Assembly: GCA_022843745.1 (NCBI GenBank)
Contig: JALHNB010000031.1
Span: forward strand, 1-64,000
Direction of reading: 5' to 3'
Origin: Anaerolineae bacterium
GTDB taxonomy: Bacteria; Chloroflexota; Anaerolineae; Aggregatilineales; Phototrophicaceae
Length of the DNA: 64,000 nucleotides
The notes beneath the pieces are model-generated. The model saw only the letters and a list, made by a program, of their open reading frames with translations, made no database searches and was not told the DNA's origin. The first letter of the stretch is position 1. Each line of letters opens with the position of its first letter. Shown one piece after another: positions 8,609 through 18,442 of this stretch. The position numbers were made by a program, and so were the translations under genes.

Positions 8609-9781
8609 TTAGCAACTCTCTATTCGACAGAATATGCTTGTCAGAGGCAAAGAACCAAAAAACTCATTGAGATCCTGCATAATCATATTGTCTGCTAAAT
8701 CAGGATTTGCAAGAAGCTGAATCACTACATTAATGAAACCTACAACTGGCTCTTCTGCAATCACAAAGTTTGTTGTGTCCAAGGCAAAACACACCGACTG
8801 AGGAACGTTGCTATTGAATTCGATCACGTTCAGCTGAGTCAAATCACTCGCGGTACAAACAATGTCATAGGTCCCTTGAGCTACAAAATCTACTGTTTTT
8901 ACGAGTAATCCTCCTCCTAATACTAGATTGGAAAGTGTCGCCAAATCCTCAGAAGCTTCCCCGGAAACTATGGCCTCCGCCAGTTGAGCGGCGAATCGAT
9001 ATCTCCCAGGGGGATAATAATTGACACCTGCTTCTCGTCCTACTGCCTGCCAATTAATGTTAATATCCGATGTAATTCCATGCAGAAAATTAGGCTGTGG
9101 CTCAATAAAGTAGACTTCATCACTGCCTTCAGCAGCCCAACCGAGATCCATGTCATATGCCCAGATTTGCCACCAAGTATAACCATCAGCACACACAGGC
9201 CCATCAATTACTATAAAATCCTGACCTTCAGGCATGGTTTTTAAGAGTGGCCCATTGACAGTCGGGTATTGACGGAGATTTGTTGGAGTCCCATCTGTAT
9301 AAGTCACTTGCGCATAATATCCAATCTCTAATTGGCTTGGAATTGCACCGGAGCAAGGGCGGCTATCATTCTTAGGGTGGCCGCCAAGCCTATGAAGGCT
9401 TGTTGGCAATTTTTCAGTATTGTCCAGGTCTTCGAGAGTAAGAGTGCCTGAACGTAAACTATATCGATAACTTATAACAACTTGGGAGGTATTCCCGCCA
9501 GGATCCTCTGCATAGCCGAGCAAATGAATGCGATCATTGTCTATGGTATAGGCACCATATAAGAGATGTTCAAATGCAGGTAAGTAAAATCGATCCCCTG
9601 GATAAAAACCGATGGTCATATTGTCAACACCATATGTGCTTATATCATCTAGAACAATGGTCGTCCAAACGCCCCATAATTCCGAATCATCGTTCTGTGC
9701 TGGGGCTGGCGAGACTAAAATAACCAATAGAAACGCTAACACTAGCACTTGTAACCCATTATTTCGAAGCACGGTTATCAC
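8609..9781 (-). CDS. Secreted protein with bacterial SH3 (SH3b) domain
   Basis: The product is 390 residues. Residues 1-29 are a classical signal peptide (basic start, LVLAFLLVILV core, APAQ cleavage region). Residues ~150-225 match an SH3b domain (YYAQVTYTDGTPTNLRQYP, then YTWWQIWAYDMDLGWAAEG), a fold that binds peptidoglycan or other cell-wall partners. The region from about 45 to 135 resembles a small beta domain (WGVWTTIVLDD and on). The C-terminal third is not recognised. Proteins of this kind are frequent in Chloroflexota as uncharacterised exported proteins. It is convergent with the HTH fragment and transcribed away from the TIR gene. Function is not known. Confidence 0.75.
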   Translation of the reverse strand: MITVLRNNGLQVLVLAFLLVILVSPAPAQNDDSELWGVWTTIVLDDISTYGVDNMTIGFYPGDRFYLPAFEHLLYGAYTIDNDRIHLLGYAEDPGGNTSQVVISYRYSLRSGTLTLEDLDNTEKLPTSLHRLGGHPKNDSRPCSGAIPSQLEIGYYAQVTYTDGTPTNLRQYPTVNGPLLKTMPEGQDFIVIDGPVCADGYTWWQIWAYDMDLGWAAEGSDEVYFIEPQPNFLHGITSDININWQAVGREAGVNYYPPGRYRFAAQLAEAIVSGEASEDLATLSNLVLGGGLLVKTVDFVAQGTYDIVCTASDLTQLNVIEFNSNVPQSVCFALDTTNFVIAEEPVVGFINVVIQLLANPDLADNMIMQDLNEFFGSLPLTSIFCRIESC

Positions 9782-9999
9782 CTCAAGGTTGTTTTTAGTT
9801 TAAAGAAATATGCCTCTCAGTTATCAAATGGTCTATGTCTCCTTATTGTTGATGGATTTCAAAGAAAATATCTAGATTGCAATTTGTTAACTTTTATTTA
9901 CATTCAATAATGAGTATATTCCTATTGTCTTAAGCTTGATAGGATAACGAAAACAAAGTCAAATAATAACCTTGATTCGTAACGAACATTGGAATAATT

Positions 10000-12900
10000 A
10001 TGTCAGAATTGCAGCTCAATAACGAAATATTTATCTCTTATTCACGGCTTAATAAAAATTTTGTTCAACAGTTAGTTGAAAAACTTAAGATTAAGAATAT
10101 TGATCCGTGGTATGACAAAGATGACATTGAGAATAGTCGTGAATGGTGGCCTGAGATTAAAAAAGGGATTATTGGGGCAAATGCATTTGTCTTCGTGATT
10201 AGCTCAGCCTCATTGCGTTCACCAGTATGTAACTGGGAACTTGCTCAAGCATTCAGCTCTTCAAAGAAAATAATTCCTATCTTATTCCAAGATGTATTCC
10301 TCAACGAAGAAGTGTTAGCTGAACTCCCTAGACTTGAATGGGAGGATCCAGATAGTAACAACGTTAAAGCCAATGATAATTGGGAGAAATTGAGACGCAT
10401 AGACTTCATTCCATTCCCCGATCATGAAAGCACGGATGTAATTGTTGCCAAAATAATTTATTTGGCTCGTACTGATTTCGATTTTGTTGAAGAACATACT
10501 AGACTCCTACGGCGTGCTGTAGAGTGGAAAGCTAAAGGTAAACGTTTTGCCTTTCTACTAAGAGGCGATGAAATTAAAGAAGCAGAGCGGTGGTTGACAT
10601 CCAGCGCAACAAAGGAACCTCCCCCTAGTAATTTGCACAATGACTACATTCTCAGTAGTCAAGTTCATGCAAGGAGGCAAAGGCGAAACCTTATTATCGG
10701 TATCTTTGCCGTGCTTGTCATTATCACAACAGTGACAATCTTCGGACTCAGCGAAAATCGTACCGCCGAAGAGCAAGAAGGTCTTCGAATCATTAATGAG
10801 CGGGAGTCGGCTTCACGTAGGCTGGCATCCCAGGCGCTCATAGCATCGCAGGATTACCGTTATGATGTTTCTCTCTTACTTAGTGTTGAAGCTATACGCC
10901 AGGCACATACATATGAGGCACAAAATAGTTTAATTTCTATGCTCCAAGATACTATGTTTATCAATAGTTTTGTCTATGATCGAATCCTGGGATTTACGCC
11001 TGAAAGCAAAAGGTTGATTACGTTATCAAATAACAAGCAGGTGGTTATTCGTGATATTAAGGAATATCATGCTTACACGCTTGAGTTTCAAAATGAACCT
11101 ATTACTGTTGACAATGCAATCCTATCGAAGGATGGCAGACTTGTCGCTATAGACCACGAAAAAAGGACCGTGCATATTGTTGATCTTGTTCCGGATGAGC
11201 CAGTTTTGGTAGCCACTTTGATGTTTGTCAATGCGATAGATTATGTCACCATCGATGAAAGTAGCCACCTAGCCTTGATAGGTGATAGCTCGGGCGAAGT
11301 ACATATCATTGATGTCAACGCAGGTGTCGAGACGGTGTCGATTCATGTACAACTGGATTCGGAGGCTGAATATAGATTTCTCGATATTAGCCCTTCTGGG
11401 AATAGGCTTTTATCAGAAACTTCCCAGTACATCACCCTGTGGGATCTACGCACAAAGGAACAAATTGGGCAACCCATGACCAATACTGCCCTAGCGAATT
11501 ACTTAACATTCACTCCCGACAATCGTGCTTTTCTATTGGCTGCCTACGATCACTCTTACGAACTCATTGAATTGGAAACCGGACGGGTTATAGAAAATGT
11601 TTATGGACTTCCGGCGTTCGGTCCTAAGGTGGCAATTAGCTCGACAGGACGGTGGCTAGTAATGGATGAACTTCTATGGGATTTAGTGAGACTACAGAGG
11701 TATAGCTTATCAGATGAGGTTAGCAACTCTGATGAGGTTCGGAATATCATTTTCAACTTTAACGAGAGCGTCGTTAACTTGGTGAGGGGTGGAATGTTTG
11801 GTAACTCCCCATCGCTAGTTACAAGTTGGAGACTTCCTTGGAATGATGATGCATCCTCATCACCAACAAAGTTACCTGATCCGATTCAGTTTGACAGTTA
11901 TGCTTATCCTTCATATAGTCCTGACGGTGAGTTTACTGATTTTGGAATATGTACTGAATTTGGCAGGCAAGGGGTATGTACTGAAAGCAAGCTACAAAGA
12001 CGATCTGCTAGTGGTAATCTGGATTTGTTGCCTTTGGATGGAGAGTCATGGGTTTCTAATTACAGTCCAGATGGTCGATTCTTTGTTTCGAAGAGCAGCA
12101 CTGAAGCAATTGTATGGGAGTCTCCAGGTACTATGCCATTTCCCGACTCTACTTTGTTTTCGGAAATAGCTCATATTCCTGAAGAAAATCAGGCGAATTC
12201 CACTGACATATTTCGCATCAGTGCCGATGCTCATATTATTGCAGGGGTTCCGCAGGTAGATTTTCGAGGTACAAGTATAAATGTATGGAGCGTACCTGAC
12301 AATTCTTATTATTCTATACCGGAATACGGAGTTATAGATTTAAATTTTAGCCGTGACTCACTAGAGTTACTAGCGCTTACAGATGAAGGTGTAGTAACAA
12401 CATGGAACCTAAACAACAAAAAGCTAACAAATAAGTGCTCCGTTTCAGAGGAGTTCAAATATGTACATTTTGAGTCGGACGAAGAACCTGTATTTTTGAG
12501 TGACTATGATGAAAATACTATTCAGCTTGACTTATCCACCTGTACGATAGTTCATCAGTTTCTGGGTCGCTATCCATTACTTGGCGCTAATCAAGGAGTC
12601 TTGGCCACGTTCTTTGATGAAACTATGATACTTTGGGATATAGACTCAGGGAACAAGCTTACAGAGAACCCTTTTCCTGATCCTGTCTTTGAAGCTCCCT
12701 CCGCGGTCAGTAGCAATAGGCAATGGTTTGCATCATCAGAAGGAGGAGTTTGGGATGGTGAGACATATGTCTGGGATGTTGCTAGCGGTACCAGACTTGG
12801 ACCCGCTATTGTTCGATCTCCATATGGAGGTTTTGTGCATAGCCTTGCATTTAGCCCTGACAATCGAATGCTGGCAATAGGTGAAGATTTGGGATTATGG

Positions 12901-13152
12901 TTATGGGATATTAATACCCTAAAACCGATTGGAAACAGATTTGATTTGCCGTCCCCCATTATTGTTGCCTTCGACTTCGAAATGGCATTTAATAAAGTCA
13001 TTGCCTTTGATGGCAGATCGCTCTATCAATTAGGCTTGGATTCAGAATCCTTAATTCTTCGAGCATGTCGTATCGCGAATCGAAATTTCACTATGGATGA
13101 ATGGCGGCAGTATTTTCCTGGGCAGACTTACAAAGATACTTGTGTTTTCTAG
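10000..13152 (+). CDS. TIR-domain protein with transmembrane segment and WD40-like propeller
   Basis: The product is 1050 residues. Residues 8-150 are a TIR domain: EIFISYSRLNKNFVQQL at the start, WYDKDDI, and the catalytic-type Glu at position 80 in SPVCNWELAQAF. Bacterial TIR domains typically hydrolyse NAD+ or make signalling nucleotides from it. Residues ~160-225 are a helical linker. Residues ~228-249 form one transmembrane helix (IIGIFAVLVIITTVTIFGL). The remainder is WD40-like repeats with degenerate blades (ITLWDLRTK, YVWDVASG, LWLWDINTL). The layout suggests a membrane-anchored sensor whose propeller and TIR effector lie on opposite sides of the membrane, or a tethered cytosolic sensor. 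Two broken integrase-type sequences lie nearby, so the gene is probably horizontally acquired. A defence role is inference from the family. Confidence 0.85.
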   Translation: MSELQLNNEIFISYSRLNKNFVQQLVEKLKIKNIDPWYDKDDIENSREWWPEIKKGIIGANAFVFVISSASLRSPVCNWELAQAFSSSKKIIPILFQDVFLNEEVLAELPRLEWEDPDSNNVKANDNWEKLRRIDFIPFPDHESTDVIVAKIIYLARTDFDFVEEHTRLLRRAVEWKAKGKRFAFLLRGDEIKEAERWLTSSATKEPPPSNLHNDYILSSQVHARRQRRNLIIGIFAVLVIITTVTIFGLSENRTAEEQEGLRIINERESASRRLASQALIASQDYRYDVSLLLSVEAIRQAHTYEAQNSLISMLQDTMFINSFVYDRILGFTPESKRLITLSNNKQVVIRDIKEYHAYTLEFQNEPITVDNAILSKDGRLVAIDHEKRTVHIVDLVPDEPVLVATLMFVNAIDYVTIDESSHLALIGDSSGEVHIIDVNAGVETVSIHVQLDSEAEYRFLDISPSGNRLLSETSQYITLWDLRTKEQIGQPMTNTALANYLTFTPDNRAFLLAAYDHSYELIELETGRVIENVYGLPAFGPKVAISSTGRWLVMDELLWDLVRLQRYSLSDEVSNSDEVRNIIFNFNESVVNLVRGGMFGNSPSLVTSWRLPWNDDASSSPTKLPDPIQFDSYAYPSYSPDGEFTDFGICTEFGRQGVCTESKLQRRSASGNLDLLPLDGESWVSNYSPDGRFFVSKSSTEAIVWESPGTMPFPDSTLFSEIAHIPEENQANSTDIFRISADAHIIAGVPQVDFRGTSINVWSVPDNSYYSIPEYGVIDLNFSRDSLELLALTDEGVVTTWNLNNKKLTNKCSVSEEFKYVHFESDEEPVFLSDYDENTIQLDLSTCTIVHQFLGRYPLLGANQGVLATFFDETMILWDIDSGNKLTENPFPDPVFEAPSAVSSNRQWFASSEGGVWDGETYVWDVASGTRLGPAIVRSPYGGFVHSLAFSPDNRMLAIGEDLGLWLWDINTLKPIGNRFDLPSPIIVAFDFEMAFNKVIAFDGRSLYQLGLDSESLILRACRIANRNFTMDEWRQYFPGQTYKDTCVF

Positions 13153-13157
13153 GTTAG

Positions 13158-13318
13158 AGCACGTCTGTTTTAAATTCCTTTCGCTTCGCGGTGCTAGGTT
13201 GCGGCTTGCCATGTAGACGGTTTCAAATATCTTGACAGCAACATCAAAGGTTAACTCATCAGGATTGATGTTCTCCGAAAGCTCCCCTACGCAAGCGGGT
13301 CAAACAGTGTTGCCATAC
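13158..13318 (-). pseudogene. 5' remnant of a second tyrosine recombinase
   Basis: The minus strand from ATG 13318 encodes MATLFD, then after a frameshift GELSENINPDEL and FETVYMASRNLA, and after another shift RKEFKTDVL. The intact integrase at 4395-5342 has GELTEKVDPDKL, FETVYMASRNLA and RKEYKTDVI in the same order. The similarity runs from the start codon for about 50 codons and stops six bases short of the TIR stop codon. At least two frameshifts and the missing catalytic domain make this a dead fragment. It shows that a related recombinase was once here and that the TIR gene marks a rearrangement junction. Confidence 0.82.
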
Positions 13319-13800
13319 GCCAAAATAGCATATTAAACATACCGTCGTCAAACCATCAATTATCCCCCCATTATCAGGATGAAACAGGGCGCGCGCAGAG
13401 CTTTTAAGACGTATAACAGTGATTTGACGACGGTGGACATTTCGGATAGGTTCAATGACGTAATGAACAACATACGTGTACCTTGATTGCTGGAGGAGGG
13501 CATTATGCAAAGCCAGGGTAACAAGGGAGGCAAAGATCATGAGAGCAAAGCCAGCGTTGGTGCTCGTGATGACCTATGTCAAGCCCATATCGGTGTAGCC
13601 TTTGCTGCTTTTAGAGGAATCCCTGGACTTGACCTCATGGCGATGGCGATATAATAATCTATAATTTATGTGAACTTTAATCTGAAAGGCGGATGGAATT
13701 AACATCGACCACTCAATTCGAAGCTTTGGGAACGGGCGGTTTATCTACTGGCATTACCGATCTTATGAGCAATTGAAAAGATGCAAGAAGGTTGACAACA
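13319..13800. other. Intergenic region, no convincing gene
   Basis: After the recombinase remnant there are about 480 bases without a supported gene. Short open stretches exist on both strands but lack ribosome-binding sites and resemble nothing known to me. The last bases contain AGAAGG ahead of ATG 13801, the ribosome-binding site of the EACC1 gene. Confidence 0.5.
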
Positions 13801-14160
13801 ATGGAAATTCAAATAATTACGACCGATGAATCATTGAGCAATCAAGAAATCAAAAAACGCCTTGAAAGCCTCCCAGAATGGGATAACTCGATAAGCCTGG
13901 AAATCCGTAGAGAAGAGCAAGATACTCTGAGATCACTGGATCCCACAGTACTCGCAGCCGTACTCGCAATGACAGGTACGGCATTAGGAGCCTTGATGAC
14001 CGGGCTGCTTCAAATCGCTCAGGCCAAAAACAAAGAAAAGATCGTGCTGGTCACAAAAGAAGGTTTGCGCATTGAAGTTGAAGCAGTAAACGCGCAGAAA
14101 AAAATCCCTGAGTTGATAAAACTTCTAAAGTCCATGGAAATAAATATTCTTAGAATATAA
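13801..14160 (+). CDS. Effector-associated constant component EACC1-like protein
   Basis: The product is 119 residues from ATG 13801, chosen because AGAAGG lies about ten bases upstream. The layout is an N-terminal beta-rich part (residues ~2-40), a hydrophobic Gly/Ala-rich helix-turn-helix hairpin (DPTVLAAVLAMTGTALGALM, about 48-67) and a C-terminal strand pair KIVLVTKEGLRIEVEA followed by IPELIKLLKS. This is the signature of EACC1, described from comparative genomics of NTP-dependent conflict systems as a constant partner of variable effectors such as caspase-like, CHAT or trypsin proteases. Here the next gene, 100 bases downstream on the same strand, is a CHAT protease, exactly the expected partner. 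The biochemical role of EACC1 is not known to me. Confidence 0.78.
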   Translation: MEIQIITTDESLSNQEIKKRLESLPEWDNSISLEIRREEQDTLRSLDPTVLAAVLAMTGTALGALMTGLLQIAQAKNKEKIVLVTKEGLRIEVEAVNAQKKIPELIKLLKSMEINILRI

Positions 14161-14261
14161 AGCGGGAAATTCGCTTGGCTCGATTAAGTTGATAGAGTCA
14201 CTGTAAGCAAACTGTCTACTTCTCAATCACTTCAATGGCAGGTATATCCCAGGAGACTCAT

Positions 14262-17200
14262 ATGCTAAACCCAAGTGGGATTTCGCCACAGATTCAAAGG
14301 TTAGTTGCGGAAGCATTTGCGCAAGGGCAAGCTGGAAACGCACATCAGTCTATTGAGATCTTCCGAAGAGCAATGCTACAGGCTAGTAGCAATGACGATC
14401 TCTCCTTTATTTGTTCTGCTGAGAATAACCTGGCCCTACATAGTCTTTCGGCAGAACGTCATCCAGAGGCTGCCAACTATCTACAAGAGATCCTTGATCC
14501 AACACGCAGGCTAAACATACCTGACAAGTTGGCTCTAGTTCTCATGAATCTGGGTATTGTTTGCAGGACATTGGAAAGATTAGATGACGCAAAACGCTGC
14601 TTTGAAGAAGCACATAGCTTAGGACACCAGATTGGTGAAAAGCGGATCGAAATTGGAGCCTTAGCTCAATTGTCACTCGTAGCTGTGAGCGAGGGGCAGT
14701 CTCTTCCGACTGTATTTGATTTGGTAAATGACGTGTGGGGGAAACGAGAATTTCTACAGCCCGATCTCCGGCAAGTGATCATGGATGTTCGAGCGAGCAT
14801 GCTCATTCCAATGGCAAGCATTTTTAGAACTACAGACAACCCTTATGGGGCATTAAAACTATTGGAAGAAGCCTTGACAATATCTGGGATTGGACAAACA
14901 GAACGGCGCATTTCCAATTTAATTACTATCGGCAACATATACTTAGAGTTGAAAAACTATGTCAGTGCGATTTCATCTTATGAGGAGGCCGTCAATCTTC
15001 TCCGCGGAAGTTCTAATCTGGAAGCACTGGCAACCGCTCTCAATAATCTAGGGGTAGCTAAAGGTTTTTCGGAGCCAGATATCACAGAGGCTGAAGATGT
15101 TCTCCGCGAAGCCTCTAGTATTCGACGTAATCTCGCTTTGTTTGGACTGGCTGGTGATTCTCTCTCGAATCTTCTAACTGTGCTCGAAGCTAAGCACAAT
15201 CACGAAAAAGCCATCCTATGTGCTCGTGAAGCACGAGAACTCTACAAGATAGCCAATTTTGAGGAAAAGGAAGCTCATTGCCTGTACCAGATGGCTAAGT
15301 TGTACTTCAATCAGGAGGACAATGAACAAGCATACAGGATGATTGAGGAATTTGAGGCCTTAGTGGAAGGTAGTGGGCCTAGTGAGGATCTTCTCGGATT
15401 TCTGCTGCTTAAAGCCCAACTCGCTTTTAAGGAAGGAAAGTATGAAAGCTCACTAAATAGTAACATAGAAGCCGCTATACTAGCCAAGAGACTAAATACT
15501 CCGATGCATGGATTCCAAGCTCTGTTGGGATTAGGGGCTTCGCTTGTAGCCGAACGAAGGATTGCCGAGGCCAGGGAACTGTATATTAGTATTTTGGGAG
15601 AGACCAGCAACGATAAAATTAGGCAGTTAAATCTGTATCGAAGAGTCACTTCGCTAATTGGACTGGGAGTATGTTCAATAATTCAGAAGGATCTTCGGGA
15701 AGCCAATCGATTATTTAAGTCAGCGGCAGATGAGGTTGAGTCCCATCATCAGAAGGCCAGTTACTTCACAGATTTCAGTATGAAAGATCTGGAAATGTGT
15801 CTCTACGTTGTAGGTCGAATTCGATCTCGGAATTCTTCTTTCGTTGCGGAATTGAATCGAACTGAGGAAGCTGCCGCGCCTAATCTTCTTGAATTACTTG
15901 TTACAACGCCCGGATTCAGGCGTTTGCAGGGAGACTATCTACTTTGCGACGCACGAGCTTTCTGGGATGCTTACAATATCTTGACAGAAGAAGTTCAACT
16001 CAAACAAGGGCTTGATTTAGAAGCCTTCTATACTATAGAGCGCGCCCAAACACGTACATATGCGATTGAGGTGTTGAGCAGACACTTTGCGGGTCCGATC
16101 TCTATGCCATATGGTTCCACTTTCACACTAATGGGAGTCGGGATCGATTCAGGCTCACTCAGTCTCTCTCAGATGATGGCTTGGTCTGAGACTTGTCCAG
16201 GAACAGCCGTAGTTAAGTTCTTTGTGGGGCGACAGACAGGCGCTGCGTGGGTTATCTTTTCTTCAGACGAAAGTGATATCCGGAAGGTCTCACTTCCAGG
16301 ACTCAATCAAGGCGTACTGAACAGTCTGTTGGTACAGAAATGGTATGGCCCACATCAAAAATATGATCAGGCTAGAAAACTAAGAGATCCATGGGAAATT
16401 AAAGAAGCAGATCAAAAGCTGAAATCCTCAATGGATGAGCTGCTTAGGGAGCTATATGATCAACTCTTCTTAGCTTCAGATGAAGGCAAACAAAGTGTTC
16501 TCGATATCCTAAGAGAGGTAAAAGCACAACAAATAATTCTTGTACCACACCTCGGTCTTCTCAACATCCCGCTTCACGCCACATTCAACTCGTATCGAGA
16601 GTATTTATGCGATCAGTTTGAGATATTTTATTCCCCTAGCGTTCGATTGTTATACCATTGCCTTGAGCTTAAACGAACGTGGGATGATGATATTCTTGTG
16701 GTATCCAATCCAGATGGTACCCTTCAAGGCACGGACAAGGAACTAAATGGAATTCTTCCACTATTTAATCGACCCATTGTCATGAAAGAAGGAAATGCAT
16801 TTCGTGATAGCGTCATGAGTTCCTTACTTAATGTTCACGCAGCGCATTTCTCCTGCCATGCGATGTTCAGCAAAAAAGGAATGGACTATACAGGTTTAGT
16901 TCTTTCAGATAAACAGTTGTTGAGCGTTAGCCATTTAATGCCAGACGGGCAATCATTTCATCAGAAACCATATAATCACCATCTCCGATGTGTCTTTCTC
17001 GCGGCTTGTGAAACTGCTGTCGGCGAGAGCAACCCACAAAATGAGCTGGCAAGTTTAGCTATGGGATTCATGGCGATAGGTAGTCCAACTGTTATTGCTA
17101 GTCTTTGGAAGGTCCACGACGAATCGACAGCAGAACTTGTCACACACTTTTATAACAACATTCGAAAATCAAAGATGTCTATAGGCACAGCCTTGCATGA

Positions 17201-17696
17201 GGCACAGAAGCGTGTGCGGTGTGACTCTAGGTGGGAGCATCCCTATTATTGGGCACCATTTCAACTAATCGGATCTTGGGATGAATTTACTTCACAAAAA
17301 TCCGCTGACAACGCCTCAACATCTTTTCCGAGAAGTGCGGAAGACATGCTATCGTCAATAGCTGCTCAAGGGATACATGAGACTAGGGTATCATTGAACC
17401 TGTTTTCACAATCACTCCCTACAACTGGCTCTGAAGGGTTACCTATGCTCATGGGTATTTTGTCCGATACAAAGCGAAAAGCCGTCGAAAGAGAAAAAGC
17501 AGCACAGAAGTTGGGAGAGTTCAATACTCCTGCTGTAATTGAGGCCTTGATAAGCCAAGTCAAGAATCCGCCTGGCAGAACTTTGGGCGAATATCGTGTC
17601 ACTTTGGCATCCGTCGAATCGCTTGAGAAAATGGGGACTCCCCAAGCTTTGAACGTTGCCAAAGCCTGGCGTGTGGAAAAAAACAAGCCCAAGTAA
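14262..17696 (+). CDS. TPR-CHAT caspase-like protease with C-terminal HEAT-like tail
   Basis: The product is 1144 residues from ATG 14262, preferred over ATG 14235 because CAGGAG lies four bases before it. Residues ~10-520 are tetratricopeptide-like helical repeats (for example ALVLMNLGIVCRTLERLDDA and ALATALNNLGVA). Residues ~760-1020 form a CHAT domain with the catalytic His in HFSCHAMF and Cys in FLAACETAVGE, followed by the usual GSPTVIASLWKVHDE strand. The last ~80 residues (EKAAQKLGEFNTPAVIEAL) look like HEAT or armadillo repeats. CHAT proteases are cysteine endopeptidases of the separase/caspase clan, and TPR-CHAT proteins act as host-killing effectors in type III-E CRISPR and other conflict systems. 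No CRISPR locus is near. The upstream EACC1 gene is the probable partner. Confidence 0.88.
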   Translation: MLNPSGISPQIQRLVAEAFAQGQAGNAHQSIEIFRRAMLQASSNDDLSFICSAENNLALHSLSAERHPEAANYLQEILDPTRRLNIPDKLALVLMNLGIVCRTLERLDDAKRCFEEAHSLGHQIGEKRIEIGALAQLSLVAVSEGQSLPTVFDLVNDVWGKREFLQPDLRQVIMDVRASMLIPMASIFRTTDNPYGALKLLEEALTISGIGQTERRISNLITIGNIYLELKNYVSAISSYEEAVNLLRGSSNLEALATALNNLGVAKGFSEPDITEAEDVLREASSIRRNLALFGLAGDSLSNLLTVLEAKHNHEKAILCAREARELYKIANFEEKEAHCLYQMAKLYFNQEDNEQAYRMIEEFEALVEGSGPSEDLLGFLLLKAQLAFKEGKYESSLNSNIEAAILAKRLNTPMHGFQALLGLGASLVAERRIAEARELYISILGETSNDKIRQLNLYRRVTSLIGLGVCSIIQKDLREANRLFKSAADEVESHHQKASYFTDFSMKDLEMCLYVVGRIRSRNSSFVAELNRTEEAAAPNLLELLVTTPGFRRLQGDYLLCDARAFWDAYNILTEEVQLKQGLDLEAFYTIERAQTRTYAIEVLSRHFAGPISMPYGSTFTLMGVGIDSGSLSLSQMMAWSETCPGTAVVKFFVGRQTGAAWVIFSSDESDIRKVSLPGLNQGVLNSLLVQKWYGPHQKYDQARKLRDPWEIKEADQKLKSSMDELLRELYDQLFLASDEGKQSVLDILREVKAQQIILVPHLGLLNIPLHATFNSYREYLCDQFEIFYSPSVRLLYHCLELKRTWDDDILVVSNPDGTLQGTDKELNGILPLFNRPIVMKEGNAFRDSVMSSLLNVHAAHFSCHAMFSKKGMDYTGLVLSDKQLLSVSHLMPDGQSFHQKPYNHHLRCVFLAACETAVGESNPQNELASLAMGFMAIGSPTVIASLWKVHDESTAELVTHFYNNIRKSKMSIGTALHEAQKRVRCDSRWEHPYYWAPFQLIGSWDEFTSQKSADNASTSFPRSAEDMLSSIAAQGIHETRVSLNLFSQSLPTTGSEGLPMLMGILSDTKRKAVEREKAAQKLGEFNTPAVIEALISQVKNPPGRTLGEYRVTLASVESLEKMGTPQALNVAKAWRVEKNKPK

Positions 17697-17925
17697 CTCC
17701 TGTGTCAAAACAAGCTCACGTTATTTACCGTTGTAATGCGCGGGAAAAACTTGGGTCGCTGCCTAAATAGTGGGTATATTGATGGGCTTCTCGGACAATC
17801 CTGGTGTAAAGCATATCAAGAGGATTTTCAGCAGCCATCGCTCATGTTAGCACACAGGGCTAATCATTAGAGCCTGCAAAGAGCATGATCGACTAGAGGC
17901 TGGCAATAGTTAGGAATTGAACAGC

Positions 17926-18285
17926 CTATGATTCCTCGTGAGGTTGAAAGGTGTCAGCCATAATGCGCATTATTTCCACAACAGCTTGCCGTGCTTCGGC
18001 GGTGGGAAAGCGATGAAAGTGGCTGAGCATGGCATCATCTAGTTCGTGAGTAATGCTCTCACCCTCAAAAAAGTACGTAATCGGAACTTTCAAGACATGG
18101 GCAAATAGCGGTAAATCTGTCACCGGCAGTTTGCGTCGCCCATTCTCATATTCAGATACCGCACGCTGATCTTTCGAAACGAGGGCGGCCAGTTCCTCTT
18201 GTGAAAGTCGCAACTGTTCACGAGCTTGACGGATACGCCAACCAAGCAATTTTGGATCCAATATGATTTCATTCTCAAAACGCAT
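17926..18285 (-). CDS. XRE-family transcriptional regulator
   Basis: The product is 119 residues. Residues ~13-70 form a Cro/C1-type helix-turn-helix: GWRIRQAREQLRLSQEELAAL, then KDQRAVSEYENGRRKLPVTDL. The C-terminal part (about 75-119) is a short helical tail that may dimerise. It is the first gene at the left of the element backbone and lies divergent in function from the conflict genes. An inverted repeat (18322-18336) overlaps its probable promoter, suggesting autorepression. Such regulators usually hold the transfer or excision genes of integrated elements silent, but its targets here are unknown. Confidence 0.88.
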   Translation of the reverse strand: MRFENEIILDPKLLGWRIRQAREQLRLSQEELAALVSKDQRAVSEYENGRRKLPVTDLPLFAHVLKVPITYFFEGESITHELDDAMLSHFHRFPTAEARQAVVEIMRIMADTFQPHEES

Positions 18286-18321
18286 AAAAACTATTGCAAT
18301 TCTAGAAAAACGGGGGTAGAG

Positions 18322-18336
18322 TCTCTATTGTAGAGA
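18322..18336 (-). promoter_or_regulatory. Inverted-repeat operator candidate upstream of the XRE gene
   Basis: TCTCTATTGTAGAGA is a perfect 6-bp inverted repeat with a TTG spacer, 37 bases before the XRE start. The minus-strand TACAAT inside it could be the -10 box, so a bound regulator would block its own promoter. Confidence 0.5.
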
Positions 18337-18442
18337 AACAATGATCTTCATGTGTTTTGAGTGTAGGTTTCCTGATGAAGGAATGAGTGAAGGAGGCTGG
18401 TATGTTCAGCGGTGGAACGGGTACATAAAATACCCAAGCATA

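Noticed and set aside
13319-13660. A transposase or other gene remnant between the recombinase remnant and EACC1
   Set aside because: Short open stretches exist on both strands, but I recognise no motif and see no ribosome-binding site.
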